Assembly: GCF_000153725.1 (NCBI RefSeq)
Contig: NZ_DS022276.1
Location: 531,733 to 593,825, forward strand
Direction: 5' to 3'
DNA length: 62,093 nucleotides
Source: Salipiger bermudensis HTCC2601
GTDB lineage: Bacteria; Pseudomonadota; Alphaproteobacteria; Rhodobacterales; Rhodobacteraceae
Part shown: positions 26,788 through 35,652 of the stretch, piece after piece
How the letters are laid out: each line of letters opens with the position of its first letter
Position numbering within the stretch: the stretch's first letter is position 1
The notes under the pieces: model-generated
Database searches by the model: none
What the model was told of the DNA's origin: nothing
Seen by the model: the letters and a program-made list of their open reading frames with translations, nothing else
Translations under genes and position numbers: made by a program

Positions 26788-27557
26788 CGAAGAACGTCAA
26801 TTTCCGGCCAACGCACCGCCGATCTAAGCCTAGTCGGTAAGTCGACCCCCCTATGACAATTTGTCGCATGATACTTTGGGAAATAGAGGTCGGGGTTCTT
26901 AAGCACACCAAATCAGGTTGCTCTCTGAGATGCCGCCATAAAGTGTGTGAGCTCAACATTGTGCGCCTCTTGTGGACTGTGCACATTCTTGCCGTCCGAT
27001 AGGTGCCGGGTCGGATGCCGCGCGGCGTGCCACGTTCTCCAGCATTGCCTTGCCGTCACTCGGCCAATCCCGACGTTCGCAAGGGCCACCACTGCAACAG
27101 GCCGGCTTCCCACACCGGACATTTATGACACCGCGCGGCATCGTCCAAGTGAACGAGGACCGCAGTGCGCACCTTCCAGCCGTTCGCCGCGAGTGCTTGA
27201 TTTACACTGCGGCTGCGACGACCCTCAGGAAAGAAGGGCGGGGAGCGTTCATTCGCTGCCGGGACAACGTACAGCCGCTTTGGTACCGTTTGCGCCCTGA
27301 CGGAATGCGAGCGATCCGTGGTGGCGTGCATGAACTCATTCATTGGGCAGGAGTGTTCCGCATTAAGATGAGCGCTGCTTGGGCGGGACCCTTATGCAAC
27401 AGTGACTCAAAAAGGCTCCTGCAAGAATCGCAGAGAAATCGACTACAGGGCAATCATGCGGTTCTCCAAATAATGAATGGGCTCGCGTGGTCCGCTAGAC
27501 TCTGCGAGCAGAAAATTTAACTCGGTTGCACCGACCCTCCTGAAGGACGGCCATTCG
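26788..27557. other. 770-base stretch without a recognisable gene
   Basis: Several short frames overlap on both strands, none with a recognised domain or clear start signal. Composition is intermediate between island and core. It may hold decayed genes. Confidence 0.5.
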
Positions 27558-27896
27558 ATGTCCCGCTTTGCAAGCTTCAAATATGCGCCGAGCGAGACGC
27601 GCCAAGTTCTTCGGGACCGCCTCTCGCGCAAGCTCTCCGTCATACCGCAAGATCGTTATCTCGACCCGAACCAAGCCTACACGCCCGACGTGGTGGCACT
27701 GCGTCTTCTTCAGGATATGAAGATATCGCCAGCTTCAGCTTGGGACGTAGCTGAGGCCGCTTACGAGTTCGACCCGGGCGGTCCGAAAGAGGCGGCCACT
27801 CTACCAGACCTCTTATCGTCCGGTCTTGTGCGCTTGGTTTGGGGAAGAGTCATAATCTCGGCGGGCGTCAGGGCTAGGGCGCTTAGGGCACCTGAA
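27558..27896 (+). CDS. Hypothetical protein, 3'-truncated by IS insertion
   Basis: From ATG 27558 (AAGGA about 10 bases upstream) the frame encodes 113 native residues, beginning MSRFASFKYAPSETRQVL, before it runs into the IS903-like element at 27897 and stops inside it. The sequence is rich in charged and aliphatic residues (TPDVVALRLLQDMKISPASAWDVAEAAYEF) and looks like a genuine soluble protein. No family was recognised. The right flank of the IS does not continue this gene. Confidence 0.5.
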
Positions 27897-28948
27897 GGGC
27901 TCTGTTGCACAAATCGGGTGATGGCCGAGGTTCCCCTTTCCCCGGACGGACTTATCCCACGGCTTCCGTGACGGGTATGCCAAGCGCGGTATAGCGGTTG
28001 AGCACGGCGATGCGGACTTGGAGCTCGGCGACCTGTCGGTCGAAGTCCCGCGCCATGAGCCGTTGACCCAGCAGTTTGACACAATGCATTTTCGTTTCGA
28101 CGCGGCTTCGGCGGTGGTATCCGCTCCATCGTCGCCACAGGGCACGGCCGAGGTATCTTGATGCGCGCAGGGCCTCGTTTCGGGCGGCCGCGCCAGCGGT
28201 GACGGTCTTCCATGGCTTGGCGTTCTTGCGGGGCGGGATGACGGCGTGGGCGCCGCGGTCAGCGATGGCATCGTGGCATTTGCGTGTGTCGTAGGCCCCA
28301 TCTGCCGTGACGCTGCCGATTTCCTGGTCCGCCGGGACCTGGCCGAGCAGGTCGGGCAAAACCGGTGCATCGCCAATGTGGCTCCCGGTGATCTCAACAG
28401 ACCGGATCTCCAGCGTTTCCTCATCAATCCCGAGGTGGATCTTGCGCCAGACGCGACGTTTCCGGCCACCATGCTTGCGGGCGTGCCATTCTCCTTCGCC
28501 CTCGACCTTGATGCCGGTGCTGTCGATCAGCAGGTGCAGCGGCCCCTTGGAGCCGCGATACGGGATATTGACGGCCAGCGTCTTCTGGCGGCGCGACAAC
28601 GTGCTGAAGTCGGGCACCGTCCAGTCAAGGCCAACCAGTCGCAGCAGACTTTCGACGAACCCGGTTGTCTGCCGGAGGGCCATCCCGAACAGCACCTTTA
28701 TCGAGAGGCAAGTCTGTATGGCGGCGTCGCTGTAGCTCTGACGGCGGCCACGCCTGCCTGTCGGCACTGCATCCCAGCTCATCTCGGGGTCGAACCAGAT
28801 CGTCAGCGAACCTCGGCGCTTGAGCGCTTCGTTATAGGCTGGCCAGTTCCTGGTCCTGTAGGTTGGGAGTGTAGGTCTGCTCATGCATCACAGCTACCAT
28901 GCTGGATTCACGAGATGAATCCCTTACGCGATTTGTGCAACAGAGCCC
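27897..28948 (-). mobile_element. IS5-family (IS903-like) insertion sequence
   Basis: It has perfect 20-base terminal inverted repeats GGGCTCTGTTGCACAAATCG at 27897 and 28948, a total length of 1,052 bases and one transposase gene. No target duplication is visible: the nine bases on the left (GCACCTGAA) differ from those on the right (TCAGACGCT). That suggests a deletion or recombination involving the element. Confidence 0.9.
27952..28884 (-). CDS. IS5-family transposase (IS903-like)
   Basis: This 310-residue DDE transposase shows Asp in HLLIDSTGIKVEGEGEW near residue 124, Asp in GSVTADGAYDTRKC near residue 190 and Glu in RSRVETKMHCVKLLGQRLMAR near residue 258. The N-terminus is in the usual form (YRTRNWPAYNEALKRRGSLTIWFDPEM). 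It is full length and could supply transposition function for related elements. Confidence 0.95.
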   Translation of the reverse strand: MSRPTLPTYRTRNWPAYNEALKRRGSLTIWFDPEMSWDAVPTGRRGRRQSYSDAAIQTCLSIKVLFGMALRQTTGFVESLLRLVGLDWTVPDFSTLSRRQKTLAVNIPYRGSKGPLHLLIDSTGIKVEGEGEWHARKHGGRKRRVWRKIHLGIDEETLEIRSVEITGSHIGDAPVLPDLLGQVPADQEIGSVTADGAYDTRKCHDAIADRGAHAVIPPRKNAKPWKTVTAGAAARNEALRASRYLGRALWRRWSGYHRRSRVETKMHCVKLLGQRLMARDFDRQVAELQVRIAVLNRYTALGIPVTEAVG

Positions 28949-29891
28949 TCAGACGCTGCCGTTGCGGCTGGAAAACGCCAGCAGCCTCGTGATCGCCGGT
29001 GACACCCTTTGGGGTGCCTTCGACCTGGAAGCGGCAACCTCGAGCCTGCGTGCGCTGCGCCGCTGGCTCGACGAGGATCGTCGACGCAAGGTCGAATTGC
29101 TGATCCCTGAAGATACGGATCGGGTGGGGGCGACCGCCACCGGCCTGGATCGGCGGTTGGTCGATGGCCTGGTTGAATACGAGCGCAATGGTCAGATGTC
29201 GGTCTATGCGGCAGATTCAGGACGGCTGGCCCGCGCGCCCCGGATGATCGTCATCAAGTCCGAAGGGATGGACGAATTCTGGGGCGAGATGGATCACACC
29301 TCGGTGCTGGGTGGGCCGCTGAGCGGTGTCTCGCATCTGGGACGGACAGCCCCGCAGGACAGCTGGATCCATGCTAATATCGGCGGCATTCGTCGTCTTG
29401 ACGGCGTGCTCGACACTTTCAATGCACGAATCCGGAAAATCGACTACCGGCCCGGCGATCCGCGCGATCACGCCCAGCTTTTCGAGGCGATCGTGGACCG
29501 TGAAGTCGATCTGCATGTCGAGGACCCCTGGTGCATCGCCCGTCCCGCCAATCGCGAACGTTTCGAGGCACTTCTGACGACCTTGCACCGGATCGGGGTG
29601 AAGGTCGGCCGTCTTAACCTCGTGTGGCAACCGGGCAATTGCCCGGAGCTCGATGCTCGGGCCCAGAGCGAACTGCTGAGCCGCCTTCTTTCCGGCAAGG
29701 GGCTGTATCGTGAGCTGCGCTTCGATCCGGCAGATCATCGCCGCAAGCATTTCCATGACCGCTTCATCGAGGCGGTGACTATTGATTGTCTGTCGCCGCT
29801 GGAGGTCCGCTACGATATCACCTCGGGGATCGACAACCTGATGGCGCGTCAGAAGGAATGCATCGTCTTCATGACGATTGACAGGCATTGA
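28949..29891 (+). CDS. PLD-like (MIT_C-like) protein, 5'-truncated by IS
   Basis: The native start is lost. The frame now opens at an ATG inside the IS end (28899), giving a hybrid of about 330 residues. The C-terminal part has RELRFDPADHRRKHFHDRFIEA, then RYDITSGIDNLMARQKECIVFM. This HDR-plus-glycine-rich-helix order resembles phospholipase D-like domains of the MIT_C type. The middle contains a conserved-looking DSWIHANIGGIRRLDGVLDTFNARIRKIDYRPG. It is the first of three genes in the same direction (PLD-like, DUF262-HNH, pRiA4b-like). Not recognised with certainty; a nuclease or effector role is inference. Confidence 0.5.
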
Positions 29892-30235
29892 GCCTTGCCC
29901 GAACCGTCCCGCGGAGGCTTGCCTGGCGGGACGGAGCATGAAACCTCGGCGCGTCGGCTCGGAAGAACCGCGCGCCGTTCCGGCTATCGCCGCGGGCGGC
30001 TTGGTCTCGCCGCTCGCCGATTGCCTAATAGCTGCCCCGCTGGTCATCACGGCGCTGCAATTGACGCGTACTTCTGGGCATCGGCAGCACGCTAAGTTCA
30101 TCGCATCCCTTGGCCCCGGCCTCGCTTCGTGACCGGCCAACCCGGTTTCGGCCCTGATTCATCATAAGCAACCTTGTGCAATCAGGCGGATGCAGGCCAT
30201 TCTGTCTCAACGCCCAGTATATTATCGGTTGCCCA
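29892..30235. other. 344-base gap before the DUF262 gene
   Basis: No gene with support is seen. A GC-rich first half and an AT-richer second half near 30200 suggest that the promoter of the DUF262 gene lies in the second half. No clear -35/-10 pair could be fixed. Confidence 0.4.
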
Positions 30236-32194
30236 ATGCAGATCTCTTCAATTCTCGAATATATCGACAAAGGCCACATGGCCCTTCCAGAATTCCAGCG
30301 TGGGTATGTCTGGGGGCGTGAACAAGTCCGCGGTCTTTTCCAATCGCTGTACAGAGGGCATCCGGTTGGCAGTCTTTTGGTCTGGGCGACCGATGCATCA
30401 ACGGCAACCCATCGTGGCGACGGCCAACTGGCACCCGGTGTCGTGAAGCTGCTCCTGGACGGACAACAGCGGATCACCTCGCTCTATGGCGTGATCCGTG
30501 GCAAGCCGCCACGCTTCTTCGATGGAAACGCCAAGGCCTTCACCGACCTGAGGTTCAACCTCGAGACCGAGGAATTCGCGTTCTTCCAGCCGATCAAGAT
30601 GGGGGACGACCCGCTTTGGATCGACGTGACCCAGGTCCTGCAGAAGGGGAACGCGGGGATCGGTGCCTTTGTGGCCACCCTGAGCCAGAACCCGGATACG
30701 CAAGCGAAAGTCGGCGACTACATCGGCCGCCTGAACCAGCTGCTGGGCATCCGTGAAAAGAACTTCCACATCGAAGAGGTCACCGGTCCGGACAAGACGC
30801 TGGACGTCGTCGTCGACATCTTCAATCGCGTGAACAGCGGCGGCACCAAACTGTCGAAGGGCGATCTGGCCTTGGCGAAGATCTGCGCGGACTGGCCGGA
30901 AGCCCGTGATACGATGAAGTCCAGCATCGGCCGCTGGCGTTCGGAAGGATATGACTTCACGCTCGATTGGCTGCTCCGCTCCGTGAACACGATCCTGACC
31001 GGAGAGGCGAAGTTCCTCTACCTTCACAGCCAGGATGCTGGTGACATTGAAGGCGCTCTGAAACGCGCTGTGAAGCATATCGACAGCAGCCTGAACATGA
31101 TCGGAGGTCGCCTTGGCCTCGATCATAACCGTGTCTTGTTCTCGAAGTTCGCCATTCCCGTCATGGTGCGCTTCCTCGACTCCCACGGCGGCAAGCTGGA
31201 CGAGAAGACCCGTGACAAACTCCTCTTCTGGTTCGTCCAAACCGGCATGTGGGGGCGCTTCTCGGGATCCGTGGAGAGCTTCATCGACAAGGATCTCGGC
31301 ATTCTCGACCAGAGCGGGGGCGACCTGGACAAGCTGATTGGCGAGCTCCGGCTCGCCCAGGGCGGGCTGCGCGTTGAACCAGGGCATTTCCACTCGTGGA
31401 GCGTTGGTGCGCGTTTCTATCCCGTCCTGTACATGCTGACGCGGATGACCGAGGCGCGCGACTGGGGCACGGGCCTTCCGTTGAAGAACAATCTTCTAGG
31501 GAGAATGAGCCGGCTGGAAGTTCACCACATCTTCCCCCGCGCCCGCCTCTATGAAGCCACATATGCACGGTCTGAAGTTAACGCGCTGGCCAACTTCTGC
31601 TTCTTGACCAAGGATACCAACCTTTCGATCTCGGATCGTCGCCCCGAGGAATATTTCCCAGAGATCGAGGCGGCGCACCCCGGCGCCCTCCAATCGCAGT
31701 GGATCCCGCAGGACCCCGAGCTTTGGAAGATCGATAAGTACCGCGACTTCATCGAAGCCCGGAAGGAACTCTTGGCCGACGCTGCCAATGAATGCCTCGC
31801 CTCTCTGCTCCATGGCGACACTGCGATCCTGGAAGGATCGCGCTCGGCCAAATTGACCGACAAGGTTCTTCTCGGCGGCATCGCCAGCGAAGAGGAAGCC
31901 AATGAATTGGAAGCCCTTAACGACTGGGTGGCGCAGCAAGGCTTCGCGCAAGGTGAGATGTCCTTCGACTTCGTTGATGCCGAAACCGGCGAACAACGCG
32001 CGATCCTCGACCTAGTCTGGCCGAATGGTGTCCAGACCGAATTGTCCGAACCCGTCGCTGTTCTTTTGGGCGAGAGCGCGGAGTTGATCTCACTCGCAAG
32101 CTCAGCCGGGTATCGGTGTTTCACCTCGACGCGCGAGTTCAAGTCCTACGTCAACCGCCTTTCGGCATCCGGACAGGGCATCGCGGCGGAATAG
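30236..32194 (+). CDS. DUF262 domain protein with C-terminal HNH (GmrSD-like endonuclease)
   Basis: This protein of 652 residues (672 if an upstream ATG at 30176 is used) has the DUF262 fold at the N-terminus: LPEFQRGYVWGREQVRGLFQSLYRGHPVGSLLVW (residues 17-50) and the nucleotide-binding LLDGQQRITSLYG near residue 75. FNRVNSGGTKLSKGDLALAKI lies near residue 200. A DUF1524/HNH-like nuclease segment, LEVHHIFPRARLYE, is near residue 425, followed by ALANFCFLTKDTN. DUF262-DUF1524 proteins include the type IV restriction enzyme GmrSD, which cleaves modified phage DNA. ATG 30236 matches the usual start of the family. A defensive role is likely but unproven. Confidence 0.82.
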   Translation: MQISSILEYIDKGHMALPEFQRGYVWGREQVRGLFQSLYRGHPVGSLLVWATDASTATHRGDGQLAPGVVKLLLDGQQRITSLYGVIRGKPPRFFDGNAKAFTDLRFNLETEEFAFFQPIKMGDDPLWIDVTQVLQKGNAGIGAFVATLSQNPDTQAKVGDYIGRLNQLLGIREKNFHIEEVTGPDKTLDVVVDIFNRVNSGGTKLSKGDLALAKICADWPEARDTMKSSIGRWRSEGYDFTLDWLLRSVNTILTGEAKFLYLHSQDAGDIEGALKRAVKHIDSSLNMIGGRLGLDHNRVLFSKFAIPVMVRFLDSHGGKLDEKTRDKLLFWFVQTGMWGRFSGSVESFIDKDLGILDQSGGDLDKLIGELRLAQGGLRVEPGHFHSWSVGARFYPVLYMLTRMTEARDWGTGLPLKNNLLGRMSRLEVHHIFPRARLYEATYARSEVNALANFCFLTKDTNLSISDRRPEEYFPEIEAAHPGALQSQWIPQDPELWKIDKYRDFIEARKELLADAANECLASLLHGDTAILEGSRSAKLTDKVLLGGIASEEEANELEALNDWVAQQGFAQGEMSFDFVDAETGEQRAILDLVWPNGVQTELSEPVAVLLGESAELISLASSAGYRCFTSTREFKSYVNRLSASGQGIAAE

Positions 32195-32236
32195 AGAGAC
32201 GCCGGTCACTCGTTCGGCCGTGTGGAAGGAGCCTTC

Positions 32237-32845
32237 ATGGCACATCAGATCGCTCGACTGCGCGTGGAGCTCTTGCATATCGAGCCAACCATATGGCGAC
32301 GGGTCGAGGTCAGCCTGACCACGAACCTACGCGCCCTCCATGAACTCATCCAGGGCGTAATGCCTTGGGAGAACTACCACCTCTATCAGTTCACGGTCGG
32401 GGAGCGTGACTACGGGGAACCCAGTCCGGAGGACGCGGCATGGGGCCACAAGGTCTACCATGCCAAGAACATGCGCCTGGAAACCTTGGTCGGGCGTAGC
32501 GTAGCAGACTTCGAATACACCTACGATTTCGGTGACAACTGGCAGCATCGCGTCGTCATCGAACATGTCGGAGTCGCGGATCCAGACGTCGACTATCCCC
32601 TCTATCTGGGTGGCGAGCGCACCGCGCCGCCGGAAGACGTCGGTGGCCCGCCCGGTTTCTTCGATTTCGTAGAAGCCATGGCCAATAGCCGTCACCCGGC
32701 GCACAAGGACATGATCCGTTGGTACGGGCGCCCCTTCAATCCAAGGGAATTCGGTGAGTCAGCAGTTGCCACGACCGTCCGCGACATCGCGGCCAAGAGG
32801 AAAGTGGCGATGCTGGCGTTCGAGCGGAATCGCCAGACGAGATAG
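32237..32845 (+). CDS. Plasmid pRiA4b ORF-3-like family protein
   Basis: This 202-residue protein begins MAHQIARLRVELLHIEPTIWRRVEV and has FEYTYDFGDNWQHRVVIEHVG near residue 95 and PPEDVGGPPGFFDFVEAMAN near residue 137, the signatures of the PF07929 family found on plasmids and islands. ATG 32237 has AAGGAG six bases upstream, the best ribosome binding site in the island. It starts 42 bases after the DUF262 gene, so the two may be co-transcribed. Its biochemical function is not known. Confidence 0.88.
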   Translation: MAHQIARLRVELLHIEPTIWRRVEVSLTTNLRALHELIQGVMPWENYHLYQFTVGERDYGEPSPEDAAWGHKVYHAKNMRLETLVGRSVADFEYTYDFGDNWQHRVVIEHVGVADPDVDYPLYLGGERTAPPEDVGGPPGFFDFVEAMANSRHPAHKDMIRWYGRPFNPREFGESAVATTVRDIAAKRKVAMLAFERNRQTR

Positions 32846-32864
32846 GGTGAGCGCGCTGGCAGTT

Positions 32865-33122
32865 TCACTCGTCTATGATGTCGAAGTCATCTTCTTCGGT
32901 CGAAGGCTTGCTGCGCCTTTGTGGCTTCGGCGCACCTGCCCTCTTCTTTCCTAGAGCGTAGTCCGCCATGGAGGAAGACGGATGGCCGGGAAACCCTCCC
33001 TCGAAGCCCTGCACCATCTCCTTGTAGCTGAGGCCCAATGCAGACATCTTGCAAAGCTCGCGCCCATCGGTCCCGTCCTTGAGCACGAGGCCACCACCCT
33101 TGGGCGCCACTTCAAGACCTCG
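32865..33122 (-). pseudogene. Hypothetical protein, 5'-truncated by IS3-family element
   Basis: The reverse frame encodes LCKMSALGLSYKEMVQGFEGGFPG and ends with the acidic tail EEDDFDIIDE. It looks like the natural C-terminus of a protein whose beginning was displaced by the IS at 33123. Codon use resembles the neighbouring genes. No family was recognised. Confidence 0.4.
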
Positions 33123-33206
33123 TGTCCGGCGTCAGCGCCCATGGGACATCTGAATTGATTTCGGAAAGGAGGGTTTCTGGCTCATCGTAACCACCAAGGA
33201 GTGGAG

Positions 33207-33581
33207 ATGAGACAGAAACCCGGAACACCCAAGCCTTCCGCCGAGAAGGTTGTGAAGGACATCCGCCGACGCACCCGCAAACAGCATTCGGCGGAGGAAA
33301 AGATCCGCATCGTGCTTGAGGGGCTTCGCGGCGAGGAGAGCATAGCCGAGCTTTGCCGGCGCGAGGGGATTGCGACGAGCCTGTACTACAGTTGGTCCAA
33401 AGAGTTTCTTGAGGCCGGCAAGAAGCGGCTTGCTGGTGACGCAGCGCGCCAGGCGAGCAGCCCGGAAGTGAAGGTCCTGCGGGCTGAAGCCAGCGCGCTG
33501 AAGGAAGCCTTGGCAGAGGCCACCCTTGAGAACCGGCTGCTCAAAAAAAGTATGATCGGGGATGGGGGAGACCACGAATGA
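33207..33581 (+). CDS. IS3-family transposase OrfA (helix-turn-helix)
   Basis: This 124-residue DNA-binding protein has a transposase-8 type helix-turn-helix (EEKIRIVLEGLRGEESIAELCRREGIATSLYYSWSKEFL) and a C-terminal leucine-rich coiled coil (VLRAEASALKEALAEATLENRLLKKS). ATG 33207 has AAGGAG five bases upstream; a GTG two codons earlier is the alternative. It overlaps orfB as ATGA, so orfB is probably translated by coupling. Confidence 0.92.
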   Translation: MRQKPGTPKPSAEKVVKDIRRRTRKQHSAEEKIRIVLEGLRGEESIAELCRREGIATSLYYSWSKEFLEAGKKRLAGDAARQASSPEVKVLRAEASALKEALAEATLENRLLKKSMIGDGGDHE

Positions 33582-34558
33582 GGTACCCTGCATCCGAAAA
33601 GCTCGAGATTATCCGGCTCGTCGAGAGATCACATCTGCCCGCGGCGCATACGCTGGAGATGTTCGGTATTCCGAAGACAACTTTCTATCGTTGGTACGAC
33701 CGATACCGATCCCTTGGGGAGGCCGGTCTCGAGGATCGCCGACCCCATCCGGGTCGGGTCTGGAACCGCATCCCTGATGCTGTCCGGCAGGATGTGGTCG
33801 GCTTGGCGCTGGAGGAGCCCGACCTCTCTCCACGGGAGCTTGCGGTGCGCTTCACAGATACGAAGAAGTACTTTGTCTCAGAGGCTTCGGTGTATCGCAT
33901 CCTCAAGGCACACGACCTGATCCCGAGCCCTGCCTTCATCGTGGTCAAGGCTGCGGACGAGTTCCGCAATAAGACGAGCCGGCCAAACCAGCTCTGGCAG
34001 ACCGACTTCACGTACCTGAAGGTGATCGGTTGGGGGTGGTACTATCTGAGCACCATCCTGGATGACTTCAGCCGATATGTGATCGCCTGGAAGCTCTGCA
34101 CGACCATGCGGGCCGAAGATGTCACTGACACGCTCCAGCTCGCGCTGGAGGCGTCCGTTTACGACCAGCCGACCGTGCTACACCGACCACGACTTCTCAG
34201 CGACAACGGCTCATCCTACATTGCAGGCGATCTCGCAACCTGGCTGGAGGACAAGCAGATGGAGCATGTGCGCGGGGCCCCCAACCATCCGCAGACGCAG
34301 GGCAAGATCGAACGCTGGCACCAGACCCTGAAGAACCGCATCCTGCTGGAGAACCACTACCTCCCCGGCGCACTCGAGGCCGCGATCGAGACCTTCGTCG
34401 ACCACTACAACCATCAACGCGTCCATGAGAGCCTCGGAAACGTCACCCCGGCCGACGTCTACTTCGGTCGCGCCAAAGCCATCTTAGCCGAACGAAGGAG
34501 GATCAAGTCCGACACCATCCGCCAGCGCCGCTTGCTCAACCGAACTCAGGCGGCCTAA
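33578..34558 (+). CDS. IS3-family transposase OrfB (rve integrase core)
   Basis: This 326-residue protein has an N-terminal helix-turn-helix (PAAHTLEMFGIPKTTFYRWYDRYR) and an integrase catalytic core. Asp is in LWQTDFTYLKVIGWG near residue 145, Asp in HRPRLLSDNGSSYI near residue 210 and Glu in HPQTQGKIERWHQTLKNRI near residue 245. The terminal FVDHYNHQRVHESLGNVTPADVYFGR is characteristic of the family. It appears complete. Confidence 0.94.
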   Translation: MRYPASEKLEIIRLVERSHLPAAHTLEMFGIPKTTFYRWYDRYRSLGEAGLEDRRPHPGRVWNRIPDAVRQDVVGLALEEPDLSPRELAVRFTDTKKYFVSEASVYRILKAHDLIPSPAFIVVKAADEFRNKTSRPNQLWQTDFTYLKVIGWGWYYLSTILDDFSRYVIAWKLCTTMRAEDVTDTLQLALEASVYDQPTVLHRPRLLSDNGSSYIAGDLATWLEDKQMEHVRGAPNHPQTQGKIERWHQTLKNRILLENHYLPGALEAAIETFVDHYNHQRVHESLGNVTPADVYFGRAKAILAERRRIKSDTIRQRRLLNRTQAA

Positions 34559-34630
34559 CCTCGAACAGTATGAGCCAGACCCTCCTGACCGGCTGAGCAT
34601 TCCGGGTCCCAAATTATTTGATGACGGACA

Positions 34631-35100
34631 GCGTTTCATATTGAGAGTGAGTACATCATGCAGCTCAATCCAAGGGTTTTCGATAGTGTGCCCGCCTATG
34701 TAATAGATGGTCTATCTGCTTCAATTGGCGCAGATTGATCTATGACTTACTCCACCAAAACCTACTAGGTTTATTTGAACTGGGTGTGTTCCGTGGTTGC
34801 CCCTCTTTGCTCAATTGGCAAAGTCGTGACGCCTGAGATGAACTACGAGTGCAGCTACGATAATCGAGCTATCAATGCTGCCCACTCGTTGTCGGCTTCG
34901 CTGCGCAGAGCTCCCGCTCGCCCAGGGCGCAGCGAAAGCTGGCAGTCCGCCCTTCGTGCCAGGTCAGTTTGCCTTCCTGCGCCGGACGTGAGCGGTGTCT
35001 ATGGGCCGGTTGAGGCCATCACTCTGTTCCAAGAGCTGCGACGCTCAGTGTCTTCCTGGGTAGCGTTGTGTCAACTGGATCAGGAAGCCCTCGCGAGGCG
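34631..35100. other. 470-base stretch without a recognisable gene
   Basis: It starts AT-rich next to the IS3 element and becomes GC-rich. Frames on both strands lack recognisable domains. It may hold the eroded right end of the island. Confidence 0.45.
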
Positions 35101-35361
35101 TCACTCAGGTCTGATCTCGCGCTGGTGGCGGCCAAGAAGGGCGACCAGTCTTCGGCCAGAAATTACCTTCTGACGCTTGAGGTGGATAAGGCCTCGTTCG
35201 ACCGGGTCGAGGTCAACGTCTTCTCCACAGACGCGCGCAATGGTGTCGGCGTAGACATCGGTTGCCGTGATGGGCACCTGACAATTTCTCCGACGCTGAT
35301 ATCGGTTCAGGATCGTAGCGACAGTTTGCGTCTGCATCATAGTCTTCGTCAGAGCTTCCAC
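35101..35361 (-). CDS. Small hypothetical protein
   Basis: This 86-residue frame has a balanced, protein-like composition (TATDVYADTIARVCGEDVDLDPVERGLIHLKRQKVISGRR). Two in-frame ATGs occur at residues 8 and 9. No family was recognised; a small antitoxin-like or DNA-binding role is only a guess. No toxin gene is visible beside it. It may be chance. Confidence 0.35.
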   Translation of the reverse strand: MEALTKTMMQTQTVATILNRYQRRRNCQVPITATDVYADTIARVCGEDVDLDPVERGLIHLKRQKVISGRRLVALLGRHQREIRPE

Positions 35362-35495
35362 CGTTTCAAAGCAACCTTGTGTTCAGGGTCTCACCATCGC
35401 GAGCGCCGCTGCGCCCTGCTCAGGAGCGCATAGCGACGGCACGACGGCCCTCCGTGACTTCATATCACGAACCGCACATCCCCTTCATACGCGAA

Positions 35496-35523
35496 AGGCG
35501 CCGGAGCGTCTGCTCCAGCGCCT
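35496..35523 (-). terminator. Terminator-like hairpin downstream of nrdJ
   Basis: On the reverse strand AGGCGCTGGAGC pairs with GCTCCGGCGCCT across a four-base loop, with one mismatch, followed by TTTCGC. It lies 130 bases beyond the nrdJ stop. It marks the likely end of core sequence on this side. Confidence 0.55.
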
Positions 35524-35652
35524 CTATCACCGTCCTTCAGAGAGCAGCCCAGGGGCACCAGGCGGTACGTTTCGCCCTTGACACCCCTTGCGCAGACTTA
35601 TGCTTCCGTTTGCGCATTCATCTGCTTTCTCTGACTAAGTAACCCCTTCAGC

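Larger units (their letters stand above)
33123..34630 (+). mobile_element. IS3-family insertion sequence
   Basis: Both ends start TGTCCG when read inward (33123, and from 34630). They share further blocks: GGGAC about 25 bases in, and AGGAGGGT(TT)CTGGCTCAT about 50 bases in. Two transposase genes overlap by 4 bases. The length is about 1,508 bases. No clear target duplication was found. Confidence 0.75.
21200..35490. mobile_element. Integrase-bearing genomic island at the dusA 5' end, heavily IS-loaded
   Basis: The stretch begins at the dusA start with a tyrosine integrase and carries four IS elements (IS1380, IS5 with nested IS110/IS1111, IS903-like, IS3), a candidate defence module and several truncated genes. 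Codon use and base composition are more AT-rich and irregular than in the flanks. The left edge is set by dusA. The right edge is put just before the terminator-like hairpin of the reverse-strand nrdJ gene (35496-35523). I found no duplicate of the dusA 5' sequence on the right, so the right attachment site may be lost and the boundary is approximate. Confidence 0.6.

Noticed and set aside
26913-27122. Reverse frame with VAVVALANVGIG, reminiscent of IS110-type C-termini
   Set aside because: Only a short stretch resembles it, and the surrounding residues do not; chance similarity is likely.
26972-27520. 182-codon forward frame in the island
   Set aside because: No start signal, domain or steady codon use; overlaps other equally weak frames.
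34559-35652. Right attachment site as a copy of the dusA 5' end
   Set aside because: Compared by eye with 21100-21190 on both strands; no run of similarity long enough to be an att core.
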